Assembly: GCF_022808175.1 (NCBI RefSeq)
Contig: NZ_JALGBX010000002.1
Coordinates: forward strand, 310,001 to 374,000
From: Streptomyces sp. AP-93
GTDB taxonomy: Bacteria > Actinomycetota > Actinomycetes > Streptomycetales > Streptomycetaceae
Length of the DNA stretch: 64,000 nt
Direction: 5' to 3'
Each line of letters opens with the position of its first letter. Position 1 is the stretch's first letter. Below are positions 43,280-53,120 of this stretch, one piece after another. A program made the translations under genes and the position numbers. A model generated the notes under the pieces. That model was not told where the DNA came from. It saw nothing but the letters and a program-made list of their open reading frames with translations, and did no database searches.

Positions 43280-44890
43280 CTACTCGCCGGGCTCCCCGAC
43301 CCCGCCGTCCTCGGGCGGCGACTTCGACGGACTCTGCGTCGGCGGCGTCGGCTTCGACGGGCTCGGCGTGGGCGTCGGGGTGGGCGTCGGCGTCGGGGTG
43401 GGCGTCGGAGTGGGCGTCGGCGTCGGCGAGTACGAGTAGCTCGGCGTCGGGGTCTTGCTGCGGCTCGGGGGCGGCGTGTAGGAGTACGAGCTCTCCGGCG
43501 CCGACTTGGACGTCGAGGTCTCCGGCGTCGAGGCCTCCGGCGTCGTACCGGCCGAGGAAGACGCGGAAGACGCCGGCGGGGTCACGCTCGTACTGGGTTC
43601 CTTCTTGTCGCCGAGGCCGTTGACCGCGTACGCCACACCGCCCGCGACCGCCAGGACGGCGAGGACCGCGAACAGCCACAGCTTCCAGTTGCCGCCACCG
43701 CCGGAGCGGTCGTCGTACCCGTCGTAGCCGCCGGAGCCGTTGTACCCGCCGTTCCCGCCGTTCCCGCCGTGGTTCCCGCCCCCGCCGGGGTAGGCGGAGC
43801 CGTCGTCCGGGTTCAGCGGCGGCACCATCGGCTGCTGGAACTGCGAGGTGTTGGAGTGCGAGCCGTACGGGGGCTGGCCCTGGCCGGGCGTCGCCATCGC
43901 CGTGGTCTGCGCGGGGCCGCGGCCGTGCGGCAGCGCCATGGTGACCGGGCCGGTGTTCCAGGTGCCGGTGTTGGGCCCCTGGTCGTGCAGCATCTGCAGG
44001 GCGTACTGGACCAGCCCGCGCATCTCCTCGGCGCTCTGGAACCGGTCGTCCGGGTCTTTCGCGAGGGAGCGCATGACGAGCCCGTCGAGCTCCTGCGGGA
44101 TGTTGCCGCCCTCCGGCAGCTGCGAGGGCGGGATCGGCGCGTCCTGCACGTGCTGGTAGACCACCGACAGCGGGGTCTCCCCGGTGAACGGGGGCCGCAG
44201 CGAGAGGAGTTCGTAGAGCAGGCAGCCCGTCGCGTACAGGTCGGAGCGGTGGTCCACGGCCTTGCCGAGGGCCTGTTCGGGCGAGAGGTACTGCGGCGTG
44301 CCCATGACCATGCCGGTCTGGGTCATCGTCGACTGCGCGCCGTGCAGGGCACGCGCGATGCCGAAGTCCATCACCTTGACCGCGCCGGTATCCGTGATGA
44401 TCACGTTGGCGGGCTTGATGTCACGGTGCACGATGCCGTGCTGGTGCGAGTACGCGAGCGCTTCGAGCACGCCGGAGGTGATGATCAGCGCCTGGTCGGG
44501 GCCCGGGGCCTCGGCACTGATCAGCAGGTCGCGGATGGTGCGGCCCTCGACCAGTTCCATGACGATGTAGGGGACGACGTTCGGCCCGACACGGTCCTCA
44601 CCCGAGTCGTACACGGCGACCACGGCATGGTGGTTCAGGCCGGCGACCGACTGTGCCTCGCGCGTGAAGCGGGCCTTGGACACCGGGTCCTCGGCCAGAT
44701 CCGGGCGCAGCAGTTTGACGGCGACGGTCCGGCCCAGCCGGACGTCCTCCGCGGCGAAGACCTCGGCCATGCCGCCTCGGCCCAGACGGTGGGTCAGCCG
44801 GTAACGGCCGTCACCCACCAGGCCGCCCGCGCCCCAGTGCTCGGGACCTTCCGCCATCCCGGCGCCGCTCCCCTCGGGTTCGGGTGCCAT
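43280..44890 (-). CDS. Membrane Ser/Thr protein kinase (PknB-type) with Thr-Pro tail
   Basis: 536 residues from ATG 44890. The kinase domain (~30-290) has LGRGGMAEVFAAED, VAVKLLRPDL, IVMELVEG, HRDIKPANVI, MDFGIARAL and GTPQYLSPEQ, so it is active. A Gln/Gly/Asn-rich cytoplasmic linker follows. One membrane span (LWLFAVLAVLAVAGGVAYAV, ~405-425) precedes an extracytoplasmic Ser/Thr/Pro tail with about ten TP repeats and no PASTA domain. It is divergent from a second kinase (45142), with a 250-bp shared promoter region. Confidence 0.93.
   Translation of the reverse strand: MAPEPEGSGAGMAEGPEHWGAGGLVGDGRYRLTHRLGRGGMAEVFAAEDVRLGRTVAVKLLRPDLAEDPVSKARFTREAQSVAGLNHHAVVAVYDSGEDRVGPNVVPYIVMELVEGRTIRDLLISAEAPGPDQALIITSGVLEALAYSHQHGIVHRDIKPANVIITDTGAVKVMDFGIARALHGAQSTMTQTGMVMGTPQYLSPEQALGKAVDHRSDLYATGCLLYELLSLRPPFTGETPLSVVYQHVQDAPIPPSQLPEGGNIPQELDGLVMRSLAKDPDDRFQSAEEMRGLVQYALQMLHDQGPNTGTWNTGPVTMALPHGRGPAQTTAMATPGQGQPPYGSHSNTSQFQQPMVPPLNPDDGSAYPGGGGNHGGNGGNGGYNGSGGYDGYDDRSGGGGNWKLWLFAVLAVLAVAGGVAYAVNGLGDKKEPSTSVTPPASSASSSAGTTPEASTPETSTSKSAPESSYSYTPPPSRSKTPTPSYSYSPTPTPTPTPTPTPTPTPTPTPSPSKPTPPTQSPSKSPPEDGGVGEPGE
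43368..43430 (-). repeat. 6-bp coding repeat (Thr-Pro tract)
   Basis: Tandem GGCGTC/GGGGTG-type hexamers encode about ten Thr-Pro units in the kinase tail. Confidence 0.8.
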
Positions 44891-45054
44891 CAGTCCTCAC
44901 CGTCGTCTGTCTCGGCCGCCGCTCAGCGGTAGGTCCTCGTCGTGTGCTCCGACGAACGCTACAGCCTCAGAACCGCTCACCGTTCGGACAAGCACGCGCC
45001 TCGGCCCGCCTGTGGACCCCCTGTGGCCTTGTGGTCACGGAACGGGAACCTGGC

Positions 45055-45082
45055 TTGACGTGTGCTTGCCCTCCGGCAGACT
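45055..45082 (+). promoter_or_regulatory. Probable promoter of the second kinase gene
   Basis: TTGACG (45055-45060) and CAGACT (45077-45082) are spaced 16 bp, close to the streptomycete housekeeping consensus TTGACN / TAGACT, about 60 bp before the ATG. Confidence 0.55.
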
Positions 45083-45141
45083 GAGGCCGACATGCGCCCG
45101 GCCAGAGGCGTGGGGACACATCCCGAGGGGAAGCAACAGTC

Positions 45142-46878
45142 ATGAGCCAGGACGGCACTCAGGGCCAGTACGCGGGCGGCTCTCTGGCCGGTGGCCGTTA
45201 CCAGCTAAGGGACTTGCTCGGCGAGGGAGGCATGGCCTCCGTTTACCTCGCCTACGACTCGGCGCTCGACCGTCAGGTCGCCATCAAGACCCTGCACAGC
45301 GAGCTCGGGCGCGAGCAGTCCTTCCGCGAACGCTTCCGCCGCGAGGCTCAGGCTGTAGCGAAACTGTCGCACACCAACATCGTCTCGGTCTTCGACACCG
45401 GTGAGGGCGTCGTCTCCTTCGCGAACCCCTCGATGGCCGACGGCGCCGTCATGCCGTACATCGTCATGGAGTACGTCGAGGGGCAGCCGCTCGGCTCCGT
45501 CCTGGACGGCGACATCAGGCAGTACGGGGCCATGCCGGCCGACAAGGCCCTGAAGGTGACGGCCGACGTGCTGGCGGCTCTGGAGAGCAGCCACGAGATG
45601 GGGCTGGTCCACCGCGACATCAAGCCGGGCAACGTCATGATGACGCGGCGCGGAGTGGTGAAGGTCATGGACTTCGGCATCGCGCGGGCCATGCAGTCGG
45701 GGGTCACCTCCATGACGCAGACCGGCATGGTCGTCGGCACCCCGCAGTACCTCTCCCCCGAGCAGGCGCTCGGGCGGGCCGTGGACGCCCGCTCCGACCT
45801 GTACTCGGTGGGCATCATGCTCTTCGAGCTGCTGACCGGGCGGGTCCCCTTCGCCGCCGACTCGGCCCTGGGCATGGCGTACGCGCACGTGCAGGAGGAG
45901 CCGGTCGCGCCCTCCTCCATCAACCGCTCGGTCACCCCGGCGATGGACGCGCTGGTGGCGCGGGCCCTGAAGAAGAACCCGAACGAGCGTTTCCCCACCG
46001 CCGCCGCCATGCTCGACGAGGTCGCGCGGGTGGCGGGCGCCGGGCACACCGGGGCACCGGTCATCGTCCCGGGCGCGCACCCGACGAACAGCGGCGCCGG
46101 GCTCGGCTCGGCCGTGTTCCCGCCGGTGGACTCCGCCCTGCAGGCCCCGCCGCACTCGGTGCAGCAGCCGTACCAGGCGCCGCACACCCCGGTGCCGTCC
46201 GCGTACGCGCCGACGCCGCCGCCGGGACCGCAGTCCGGGGCGTACGGGTACCCGCAGCAGCAGCCCCTGCACCAGCCGATGCACCAGCAGGCGCCGACCC
46301 CGGCGCCGTACTCGGCCGCGACGCCGCCGCCGTACGCGGTCTCGGCGCAGGGCGGGCAGGGTCCGGCCTCGGGCGGGGCCGGCGGTGTCGGGGGTGTCGG
46401 CGGTGTCGGCGGTGTCGGCGGTGTCGGCGGGAAGAAGAAGAACACCCCGGTCGTGGTGGGGGCCGTCGTCGTGGCACTGGTGGCCATCGGCGGGCTGATC
46501 GCCGCGCTGGACCTGGGCGGAGACGACAAGGACAAGGGCGGGCCGACCAACCCGAGCGCCTCCACTTCGGCGTCCGCCCCGGCGAAGGCCGGGCACAAGG
46601 GGCCGGACCTCTCGCGGACGATCGAAGAGTCCAAGTGCAAGGAGCCCCGGAAGGACACCGACGCGACCAAGGTGGTGGCGCCGGACTTCCGGTACATCAA
46701 CGAGGTCTCGGTGAAGGCGTGCATCCGGGCCGGCGGCTGGAAGTACGACCCGAAGCCCAGGGACGAGGCGGTCTACGGCGAGGGGACCGTCGTGGAGCAG
46801 TACCCCGCCGGCGGCGACGCGATCGACCCGAAGGACACCACCTTCACCCTGTACATCTCGACCGGCAACCCGGAGTGA
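45142..46878 (+). CDS. Membrane Ser/Thr protein kinase with one PASTA-like domain
   Basis: 578 residues from ATG 45142 after GAGGGGAAG. The kinase domain (~20-290) is intact: LLGEGGMASVYLAYD, VAIKTLHSEL, HRDIKPGNVMMT, DFGIARAM, GTPQYLSPEQ. A Pro/Gln/Tyr-rich linker and five GGV repeats (9-bp DNA repeat at about 46380-46430) lead to a membrane span (VVVGAVVVALVAIGGLIAAL). The extracytoplasmic end (~515-578) resembles one PASTA unit (VEQYPAGGDAIDPKDTTFTLYIS), suggesting it senses cell-wall material. It is divergent from kinase 43280-44890. Confidence 0.93.
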   Translation: MSQDGTQGQYAGGSLAGGRYQLRDLLGEGGMASVYLAYDSALDRQVAIKTLHSELGREQSFRERFRREAQAVAKLSHTNIVSVFDTGEGVVSFANPSMADGAVMPYIVMEYVEGQPLGSVLDGDIRQYGAMPADKALKVTADVLAALESSHEMGLVHRDIKPGNVMMTRRGVVKVMDFGIARAMQSGVTSMTQTGMVVGTPQYLSPEQALGRAVDARSDLYSVGIMLFELLTGRVPFAADSALGMAYAHVQEEPVAPSSINRSVTPAMDALVARALKKNPNERFPTAAAMLDEVARVAGAGHTGAPVIVPGAHPTNSGAGLGSAVFPPVDSALQAPPHSVQQPYQAPHTPVPSAYAPTPPPGPQSGAYGYPQQQPLHQPMHQQAPTPAPYSAATPPPYAVSAQGGQGPASGGAGGVGGVGGVGGVGGVGGKKKNTPVVVGAVVVALVAIGGLIAALDLGGDDKDKGGPTNPSASTSASAPAKAGHKGPDLSRTIEESKCKEPRKDTDATKVVAPDFRYINEVSVKACIRAGGWKYDPKPRDEAVYGEGTVVEQYPAGGDAIDPKDTTFTLYISTGNPE

Positions 46879-46997
46879 TCGGGGAGTGGTCCGGCACTGA
46901 GGGGTGCGCCACGGAGGAGTGAAGCGGGGTTCGCCCGTCGGGCGGCGGTTCTGATACATACGCGCAGGACACACCCGCCGCACCTCCGGGAGTCCTC

Positions 46998-47426
46998 TTG
47001 CACCACCCCGCGCGCAACCTCGTACGCGTCCTCACCGCCGCCGCACTGGCGGTGGGCGCGCTCGCCGTCGCGCCCGCCTCGGCGGCCGGCGCCTCGTCCA
47101 GCTGCGAGACCACCGGCGCCTACGGCAGCGCCGACTGGACCTGGCTGAACCGCTCCACCCTCATCCACATCAAGCTCACGTCCGTGGACACCGCGGACGA
47201 CGCCCGCGTCGCGGGGGTCCACCTCTACACGCTGGACCACCAGGGCGGCTCGCACGAATGGCCCTGGCGCTTCAACAAGCGCGGGGCCGGCAAGAGCCAG
47301 ACCTGGGAGACCACCCTCCAGGACAAGCGCGGGATCGACCGGGTCGGCGTGGAGGTCGCGGCGTTCAACGACGCCGGCTACCGGAGCCTGTGCGGGTCCG
47401 GATCCGTGAAGAATCCGACCTTCTGA
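46998..47426 (+). CDS. Small secreted protein
   Basis: 142 residues from TTG 46998, five bases after GGGAG. Residues 1-30 are a signal peptide (VLTAAALAVGALAVAPASAAG). The mature ~110 residues have two cysteines near the two ends (SSCETTG and SLCGSG), probably a disulfide, and a beta-rich pattern. No family recognised. A good terminator follows, so it is monocistronic. Confidence 0.78.
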   Translation: MHHPARNLVRVLTAAALAVGALAVAPASAAGASSSCETTGAYGSADWTWLNRSTLIHIKLTSVDTADDARVAGVHLYTLDHQGGSHEWPWRFNKRGAGKSQTWETTLQDKRGIDRVGVEVAAFNDAGYRSLCGSGSVKNPTF

Positions 47427-47431
47427 GCGGG

Positions 47432-47464
47432 CCGGCATCCCGAACGACCTGTCCGGGATGCCGG
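47432..47464 (+). terminator. Terminator with T-tract
   Basis: CCGGCATCCCG (47432-47442) and CGGGATGCCGG (47454-47464) pair over 11 bp and are followed by TTTTGT. Confidence 0.88.
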
Positions 47465-47492
47465 TTTTGTCCGGTTATGTAAATCTGAGTCC

Positions 47493-48074
47493 GTGACCTA
47501 CGCCCGCGCGCTGCGCTGGACCGCCGGGGCAGCGTTGGCGACCGCCACGCTGCTGATCACGGCGCCCGCACACGCGGCGGCCTCCGCGTCCGCCCCGGCC
47601 TCCGCTTCGGCTTCCGCTTCGACCTTCGCCCGCGACCTTCCGCTCGCCTCCGCTTACGTCTTCACCCCCGGTTCCGCCGTCGCCCCCGGTTCCGTCGCCG
47701 CCGCTTCTGCCGCTTCCGTCGCCGCCGCCGCACCCGCGGATGCGGACGTGGCCGACGCGGCGGACCGGGCCTTCGAGGACCTCGCCGGAAGTTCCGCCGG
47801 GGCCGGGCGGGAGCGGCCCGGGCGGCCGGTGGGCGAGCCCGCCAATCCCGAGACCGTGCTCGCCGCGCGTCCCGTCCCGGCGCGTCCGCGCACCGAGCAG
47901 GTCCCGGCGGTTCCCGCGACCCCCTCCGAGGCCCCGGTGGTCGGCGCGCTCGGCACCGAGCCGAACGAGCGGGCCGCCGATCTGGCCGCGCACATACTGC
48001 CGCTCGGAACGGGATTCGCCCTGATGGGACTGGGTCTCGGATTCATGGGAATGCGGCTGCGCCGGGGCATGTAG
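47493..48074 (+). CDS. Secreted, C-terminally membrane-anchored Ala-rich protein
   Basis: 193 residues from GTG 47493. A signal peptide (ALATATLLITAPAHA) is followed by Ala/Ser-rich low-complexity sequence, then a helical acidic region. A single C-terminal hydrophobic span (HILPLGTGFALMGLGLGFMG) is followed by basic MRLRRGM. This layout resembles wall- or membrane-anchored streptomycete proteins; no LPxTG motif is seen. No ribosome site is visible and a TATGTA box lies ~14-18 bases before the GTG, so the mRNA may be leaderless. Confidence 0.7.
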   Translation: MTYARALRWTAGAALATATLLITAPAHAAASASAPASASASASTFARDLPLASAYVFTPGSAVAPGSVAAASAASVAAAAPADADVADAADRAFEDLAGSSAGAGRERPGRPVGEPANPETVLAARPVPARPRTEQVPAVPATPSEAPVVGALGTEPNERAADLAAHILPLGTGFALMGLGLGFMGMRLRRGM

Positions 48075-48134
48075 CCCCGGCCCCGCCCCCCGCTCCCGCC
48101 CCGGGTCCCCCTTGCGGCGTAGGCCCCAGGATGG

Positions 48135-48174
48135 TTGCGGAGCGGCACATACTCGGTATACATACTGAGTATGT
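48135..48174 (+). promoter_or_regulatory. Leaderless promoter and operator overlapping the PadR start codon
   Basis: TTGCGG (48135-48140) and TATACA (48157-48162) with a 16-bp spacer place the transcription start at or next to the ATG at 48171. ACATACTC (48147-48154) and GAGTATGT (48167-48174) form a perfect 8-bp inverted repeat over the -10 box and the ATG. A PadR dimer bound here would block its own transcription. Confidence 0.7.
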
Positions 48175-48839
48175 CGATCCGCCATGGCCTCCTCGCCCTG
48201 CTGGAACGGGGCCCCCGGTACGGCTCCCAGCTGCGCACCGAATTCGAGTCCCGCACCGGTTCCACCTGGCCGCTCAACGTCGGGCAGGTGTACACCACAC
48301 TCGCCCGCCTGGAGCGCGACGGCCTCGTCGCCCCCGGCGGTGAGGACACGGCCGGGCACACCCTGTACGCCATCACCGAGACCGGGCGGGGCGAACTGCG
48401 CGAGTGGTACGAGCGTCCCGTCGACCGGGCCAACCCGCCCCGGGACGAGCTCGCCATCAAGCTCGCCATGGCCGTCGGCGCGCCCGGTGTGGACATCCGC
48501 GCCGTCATCCAGGCCCAGCGGCACGCCACCGTCCAGGCCATGCAGGACTACACCCGGCTCAAGGCGCAGGCGCTCGCCGCCATCGAGAGCGGGCGCGGCA
48601 GCGAGCGCGACGACATCGCCTGGCTGCTGGTCCTGGAACAGCTGATCTTCCAGACCGAGGCCGAGGCCCGCTGGCTCGACCACTGCGAGTCCCGGCTCGT
48701 ACGGCTGTCCGCGCGCGGGGAGCGCGCGCCGGCCGAGGCCGAACCACCCGAGGGCACCACCGTCCCCACCACGCCCACGCCCAAGCCCACGACCACCGAC
48801 CGGTCTCTTTCCCGTACCGCCCGTACGCGGCGGGTCTGA
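48171..48839 (+). CDS. PadR-family transcriptional regulator
   Basis: 222 residues from ATG 48171 (MSIRHGLLALLERGPRYGSQL), the standard PadR winged-helix opening. VGQVYTTLARLERDGLV is the recognition helix and wing, and a C-terminal dimerisation helix follows (IDIRAVIQ-type to ~180), ending in a Thr/Pro-rich tail. It is the first gene of an operon with an ABC ATPase and permease, which it probably represses together with itself. The start codon lies inside its own likely operator. Confidence 0.92.
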   Translation: MSIRHGLLALLERGPRYGSQLRTEFESRTGSTWPLNVGQVYTTLARLERDGLVAPGGEDTAGHTLYAITETGRGELREWYERPVDRANPPRDELAIKLAMAVGAPGVDIRAVIQAQRHATVQAMQDYTRLKAQALAAIESGRGSERDDIAWLLVLEQLIFQTEAEARWLDHCESRLVRLSARGERAPAEAEPPEGTTVPTTPTPKPTTTDRSLSRTARTRRV

Positions 48840-48872
48840 ACCACCGCTCCACGTCCCAGGGGGGAACCCTTC

Positions 48873-49600
<728 letters not shown>

Positions 49601-49604
<4 letters not shown>

Positions 49605-52450
49605 TCTCCTCGTACCACTCCTGGATCGCGGCGATCCGGATAGCCCGCCGCGACGCCTGGCGCTCCAAGGGCCGCAGCGCCCTCGTCCTGGCCATGATCG
49701 CCCTGCCGATCGTCGGCGTGAGCGCCGTCGACCTCACCGTGCGCAGCTCGGAGCTCTCCCCCGAGCAGCGCGTCGGGCGGGTGCTCGGCGCCGCGGACGC
49801 CAAGGTGTCCTCGACCCACATGGGCGCGGCCATCTACCAGAGCCCCGACGCGCAGAGCTACGCCCCGGTCGGCGGCTTCGACAAGTACGAACCGAGCGCG
49901 GGCGGCCGGGACGAGGCCGCCACCGCGCCCGAACTCCCGGCCGGAGCCCAGTCCGTCAAGGACAGCACCGCCTACGCCAAGGTCCGCACCCGCCACGGGA
50001 TCCTGGATGCCGAGCTCCGCGAGGTGGACCCGGCGAGCCCGCTGGTCAAGGGCCTGTGGACGCTGGAGCGCGGACGGCTGCCGAAGGCTCCCGGCGAGAT
50101 CCTCGCCACCGGCGCCTTCCTGGAGGAGTCCGGGTACTTCCTCGGCTCCAGCGTGACCCCGCGCGAGTCGACCACCTCGTACAAGATCGTCGGTGTCTAC
50201 GAGCTGCCCGACAACCTGCACAACTCCCAGCTCCTGGCCCTGCCGGGCACCCTGCTGGCCCCGCTCGACCGGGACCGGAAGGCGGCCGGCGGCAACGGGC
50301 TGGAACCCCGGGACGCGTACCTGGTGAAGGTCGGCGGCGAAGGTTTCACGTGGAACATGGTCAAGGAGGCCAACGCCAAGCAGCACCTCCTCGTCGAATC
50401 GCGCGTCGTGCTGCTCGACCCGCCGGCCGACTCCGAAGTGCCGCTCTACACCGAGCAGCCCAGGGACATGTGGCGGCCCGGTGCCACCATCGGAGCCACC
50501 GAACTCGCCATCGTCTCCACCGTCGTCGGCCTCGCCATGCTGGAGATCTGCCTGCTGGCCGGACCCGCCTTCGCGGTCGGCGCCCGGCGCTCGCGCCGCC
50601 AGCTCGGCCTGGTCGGCGCCAACGGCGGTGACCGGCGGCACATCCGGGCCATCGTGCTCTCCGGCGGCCTCGTCATCGGCGCCGCGGCAGCCGTCACCGG
50701 CACCGCGCTCGGCATCGCCCTCACCGTCGGGCTCCGCCCGGTCCTGGAGGACACGATCGGCAAGCGGTTCGGCAGCTTCGACGTCCGCCCGCTGGAGCTC
50801 CTCGCCATCGGCCTGCTCGCCGTCCTGACCGGGCTGCTGGCCGCCATCGTCCCCGCCGTCAACGCCTCCCGGCAGACCGTGCTGGCCTCGCTCACCGGCC
50901 GCCGCGGCGTGCGCCGGGCCAACCGGGTGCTGCCCGTCCTCGGCCTGATCGCCATCGCGGCCGGCGCCGCCATCGCCCTGTTCGGCTCCGTCTCCAAGAT
51001 GGGCGTCACCGTCGTCGCGGGCGGCAGCGCCATCGCCGAGCTCGGCGTCGTCGCCCTGACCCCCACCCTGGTCGGCCTGTTCGGCCGGGCCGGCCGGTGG
51101 CTGCCGCTGTCGCCCCGCCTCGCGCTGCGCGACGCCGTCCGCAACCGGGGGCGTACCGCGCCCGCCGTGGCCGCCGTACTGGCCGCTGTCGCCGGGACCG
51201 TCGCCGTGGCCACGTACCAGCACAGCAAGGAGATCCAGTACCGGCACGAGTACGTCGCCCAGCTCCCGTACGACGCCGGTCTGATCGAGACCAACGAGTA
51301 CACCGCGTACCGGGACGTGCCCGCGATGCGCGAGACGCTGTCGAAGGAACTCCCGGTGGCCGTACGGGCCGACGTGGACCGCCTCGTCGTCGGCAAGCCG
51401 GGCTGCTCCCCGTACGGGGACGACGCGGAGTGCGGGCAGGCCGAGGTCATCATCCCGAAGGAGCAGCGCTGCCCCCTCTACTCGGCCGTGAACGGACCGG
51501 AGTCGTTCTCCCTGGCCGAGCGGAAGGAACTGCGGAGCGACTGGCGGTGCCAGTACGACCGCTTCGGCGTCCAGTACTCCGTGGTCGTCGCCGACGAGAA
51601 GCTGATGTCCGTCCTGGGCGTCGGGGATCCGGGCGCCGCGGCCGCGCTGAAGGCGGGCAAGGCCGTCTCCTTCAAGAAGCAGAACGTGCGCGACGACAAG
51701 GTCACCGTCCGGCTGATCACGGGCCGGGGCGAGCCCGCCCCCGGCTCCGCTCCCGATGAGCCGCCGCCCGGCAAGGACAAGGTCTTCGCCGCGTACCAGG
51801 TGCCCGACTCGACGAAGGGCTACGGCCTGGCTCTGGTGCTGCCGCCCTCGGCCGCGAAGAGCGCCGGCATCACCAGCGTCCCCTTCGGCTCGTACTTCAC
51901 CCTCGACGGAGACGCGAGCTCCGAGCAGCGCCAGCGGCTCGACGGGGCCCTGGACAAGCTGGGCCTGGACACGAGCGTACGGATCGAGAAGGGCTACGAG
52001 GGCGACGACAGCCTGGCCATGCTCGTCCTGACCATCTTCGCGGGCCTGGTCACCATCGGCGCGGCCGGCATCGCCACCGGACTGGCCCAGGCGGACGCCG
52101 AGGGCGACCTGAAGACCCTGGCGGCGGTCGGCGCACCCCCGCGGGTGCGGCGCACGCTCAGCGGCTTCCAGTGCGGGGTGGTCGCCCTGATGGGCGTGCT
52201 CCTCGGCTCGGCGGCGGGCATCCTGCCCGCGGTCGGGCTCCGGCTCACCGAGCAGCGTGCGGCGGCCGACCTGGTCCGCTCGGGCATCGAGAACGGCTAC
52301 GAGGCGGCCTCCGAGGCCGTCCCCTACATCCCGATCGCGGTGCCGTGGACCACGCTGGGCGGGCTGCTGATCGTGGTCCCGGTGGGCGCGGCGCTGCTGG
52401 CGGCCCTGGTCACCCGTTCGAGCGGAGCACTGGCCCGCCGCGAGGTCTGA
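49601..52450 (+). CDS. ABC transporter FtsX-like permease, large
   Basis: 949 residues from GTG 49601, which overlaps the ATPase stop codon. Two FtsX-type membrane modules are visible (about 275-480 and 765-940), each with membrane spans and cytoplasmic turns, separated by large extracytoplasmic regions. The N-terminal span is ALVLAMIALPIVGVSAV. With its ATPase it probably exports or extracts peptides/lipids, or drives periplasmic signalling (antibiotic-resistance type). A one-mismatch parS site lies inside it at 50343-50356. Confidence 0.92.
50343..50356. promoter_or_regulatory. parS-like site, one mismatch, within permease gene
   Basis: GTTTCACGTGGAAC differs from the perfect parS GTTTCACGTGAAAC at one position. 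It lies 5.8 kb from the perfect site at 56109. Confidence 0.5.
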
Positions 52451-52503
52451 CGCTCCGGCGCCCGCTGCTGTCCCCGTTGCTGTCCCAATTGGTACCCCAG
52501 TTG

Positions 52504-52543
52504 GTGCCCCCGCACAGGGTGGATCACGCCCGTGCGGGGGCAC
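52504..52543 (+). terminator. Terminator after the ABC operon
   Basis: GTGCCCCCGCAC (52504-52515) and GTGCGGGGGCAC (52532-52543) form a perfect 12-bp stem with a 16-base loop. Confidence 0.75.
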
Positions 52544-52580
52544 ACCGTGTGAATACGAAGGTGTGCGAGAGAATGACGGC

Positions 52581-53120
52581 ATGGAGATGCCGAGGAGTGA
52601 ACGGTCGCAGGACAGCCCCCCGCACGGCCTGATCGTGGGGCAGGACGGGATGCCGGTCGGCGGCGCCGATGACGAGTCGCGCGAGGTCCCGGTGACGGAG
52701 ATGGTCGAACAGCCCGCCAAGGTCATGCGGATCGGCAGCATGATCAAGCAACTCCTGGAAGAGGTACGCGCCGCACCTCTGGACGAGGCCAGCCGGGTCC
52801 GTCTCAAGGACATTCACGCAGCGTCGGTGAAGGAACTGGAAGACGGCCTGGCTCCCGAGCTGGTGGAGGAACTGGAACGGCTCTCCCTCCCCTTCACGGA
52901 AGAGGCCATCCCCTCCGAAGCGGAACTGCGCATCGCCCAAGCCCAGTTGGTGGGCTGGCTGGAAGGCCTGTTCCACGGCATCCAGACGGCCCTGTTCGCG
53001 CAGCAGATGGCGGCGCGGGCCCAGCTGGAACAGATGCGCCGCGCCCTCCCGCCGGGCTCCTCCCACGAGGACGACGAGGACGGCCCCCACGGCGCCATCC
53101 GCTCGGGCCCCTACCTCTAA
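52581..53120 (+). CDS. bpa: Bacterial proteasome activator (Bpa/PafE-like)
   Basis: 179 residues from ATG 52581; GTG 52563 is an alternative. The conserved DUF2587 core is PAKVMRIGSMIKQLLEEVRAAPLDEASR, VKELEDGLAPELVEELERL and LVGWLEGLFHGIQTALFAQQMAARAQLEQM, which form the four-helix ring protein. It ends in GPYL, like the C-terminal GQYL motif by which mycobacterial Bpa docks into the 20S proteasome. It would open the proteasome gate without ATP. It is separated from the ABC operon by a terminator, so it is probably independently expressed. Confidence 0.9.
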   Translation: MEMPRSERSQDSPPHGLIVGQDGMPVGGADDESREVPVTEMVEQPAKVMRIGSMIKQLLEEVRAAPLDEASRVRLKDIHAASVKELEDGLAPELVEELERLSLPFTEEAIPSEAELRIAQAQLVGWLEGLFHGIQTALFAQQMAARAQLEQMRRALPPGSSHEDDEDGPHGAIRSGPYL

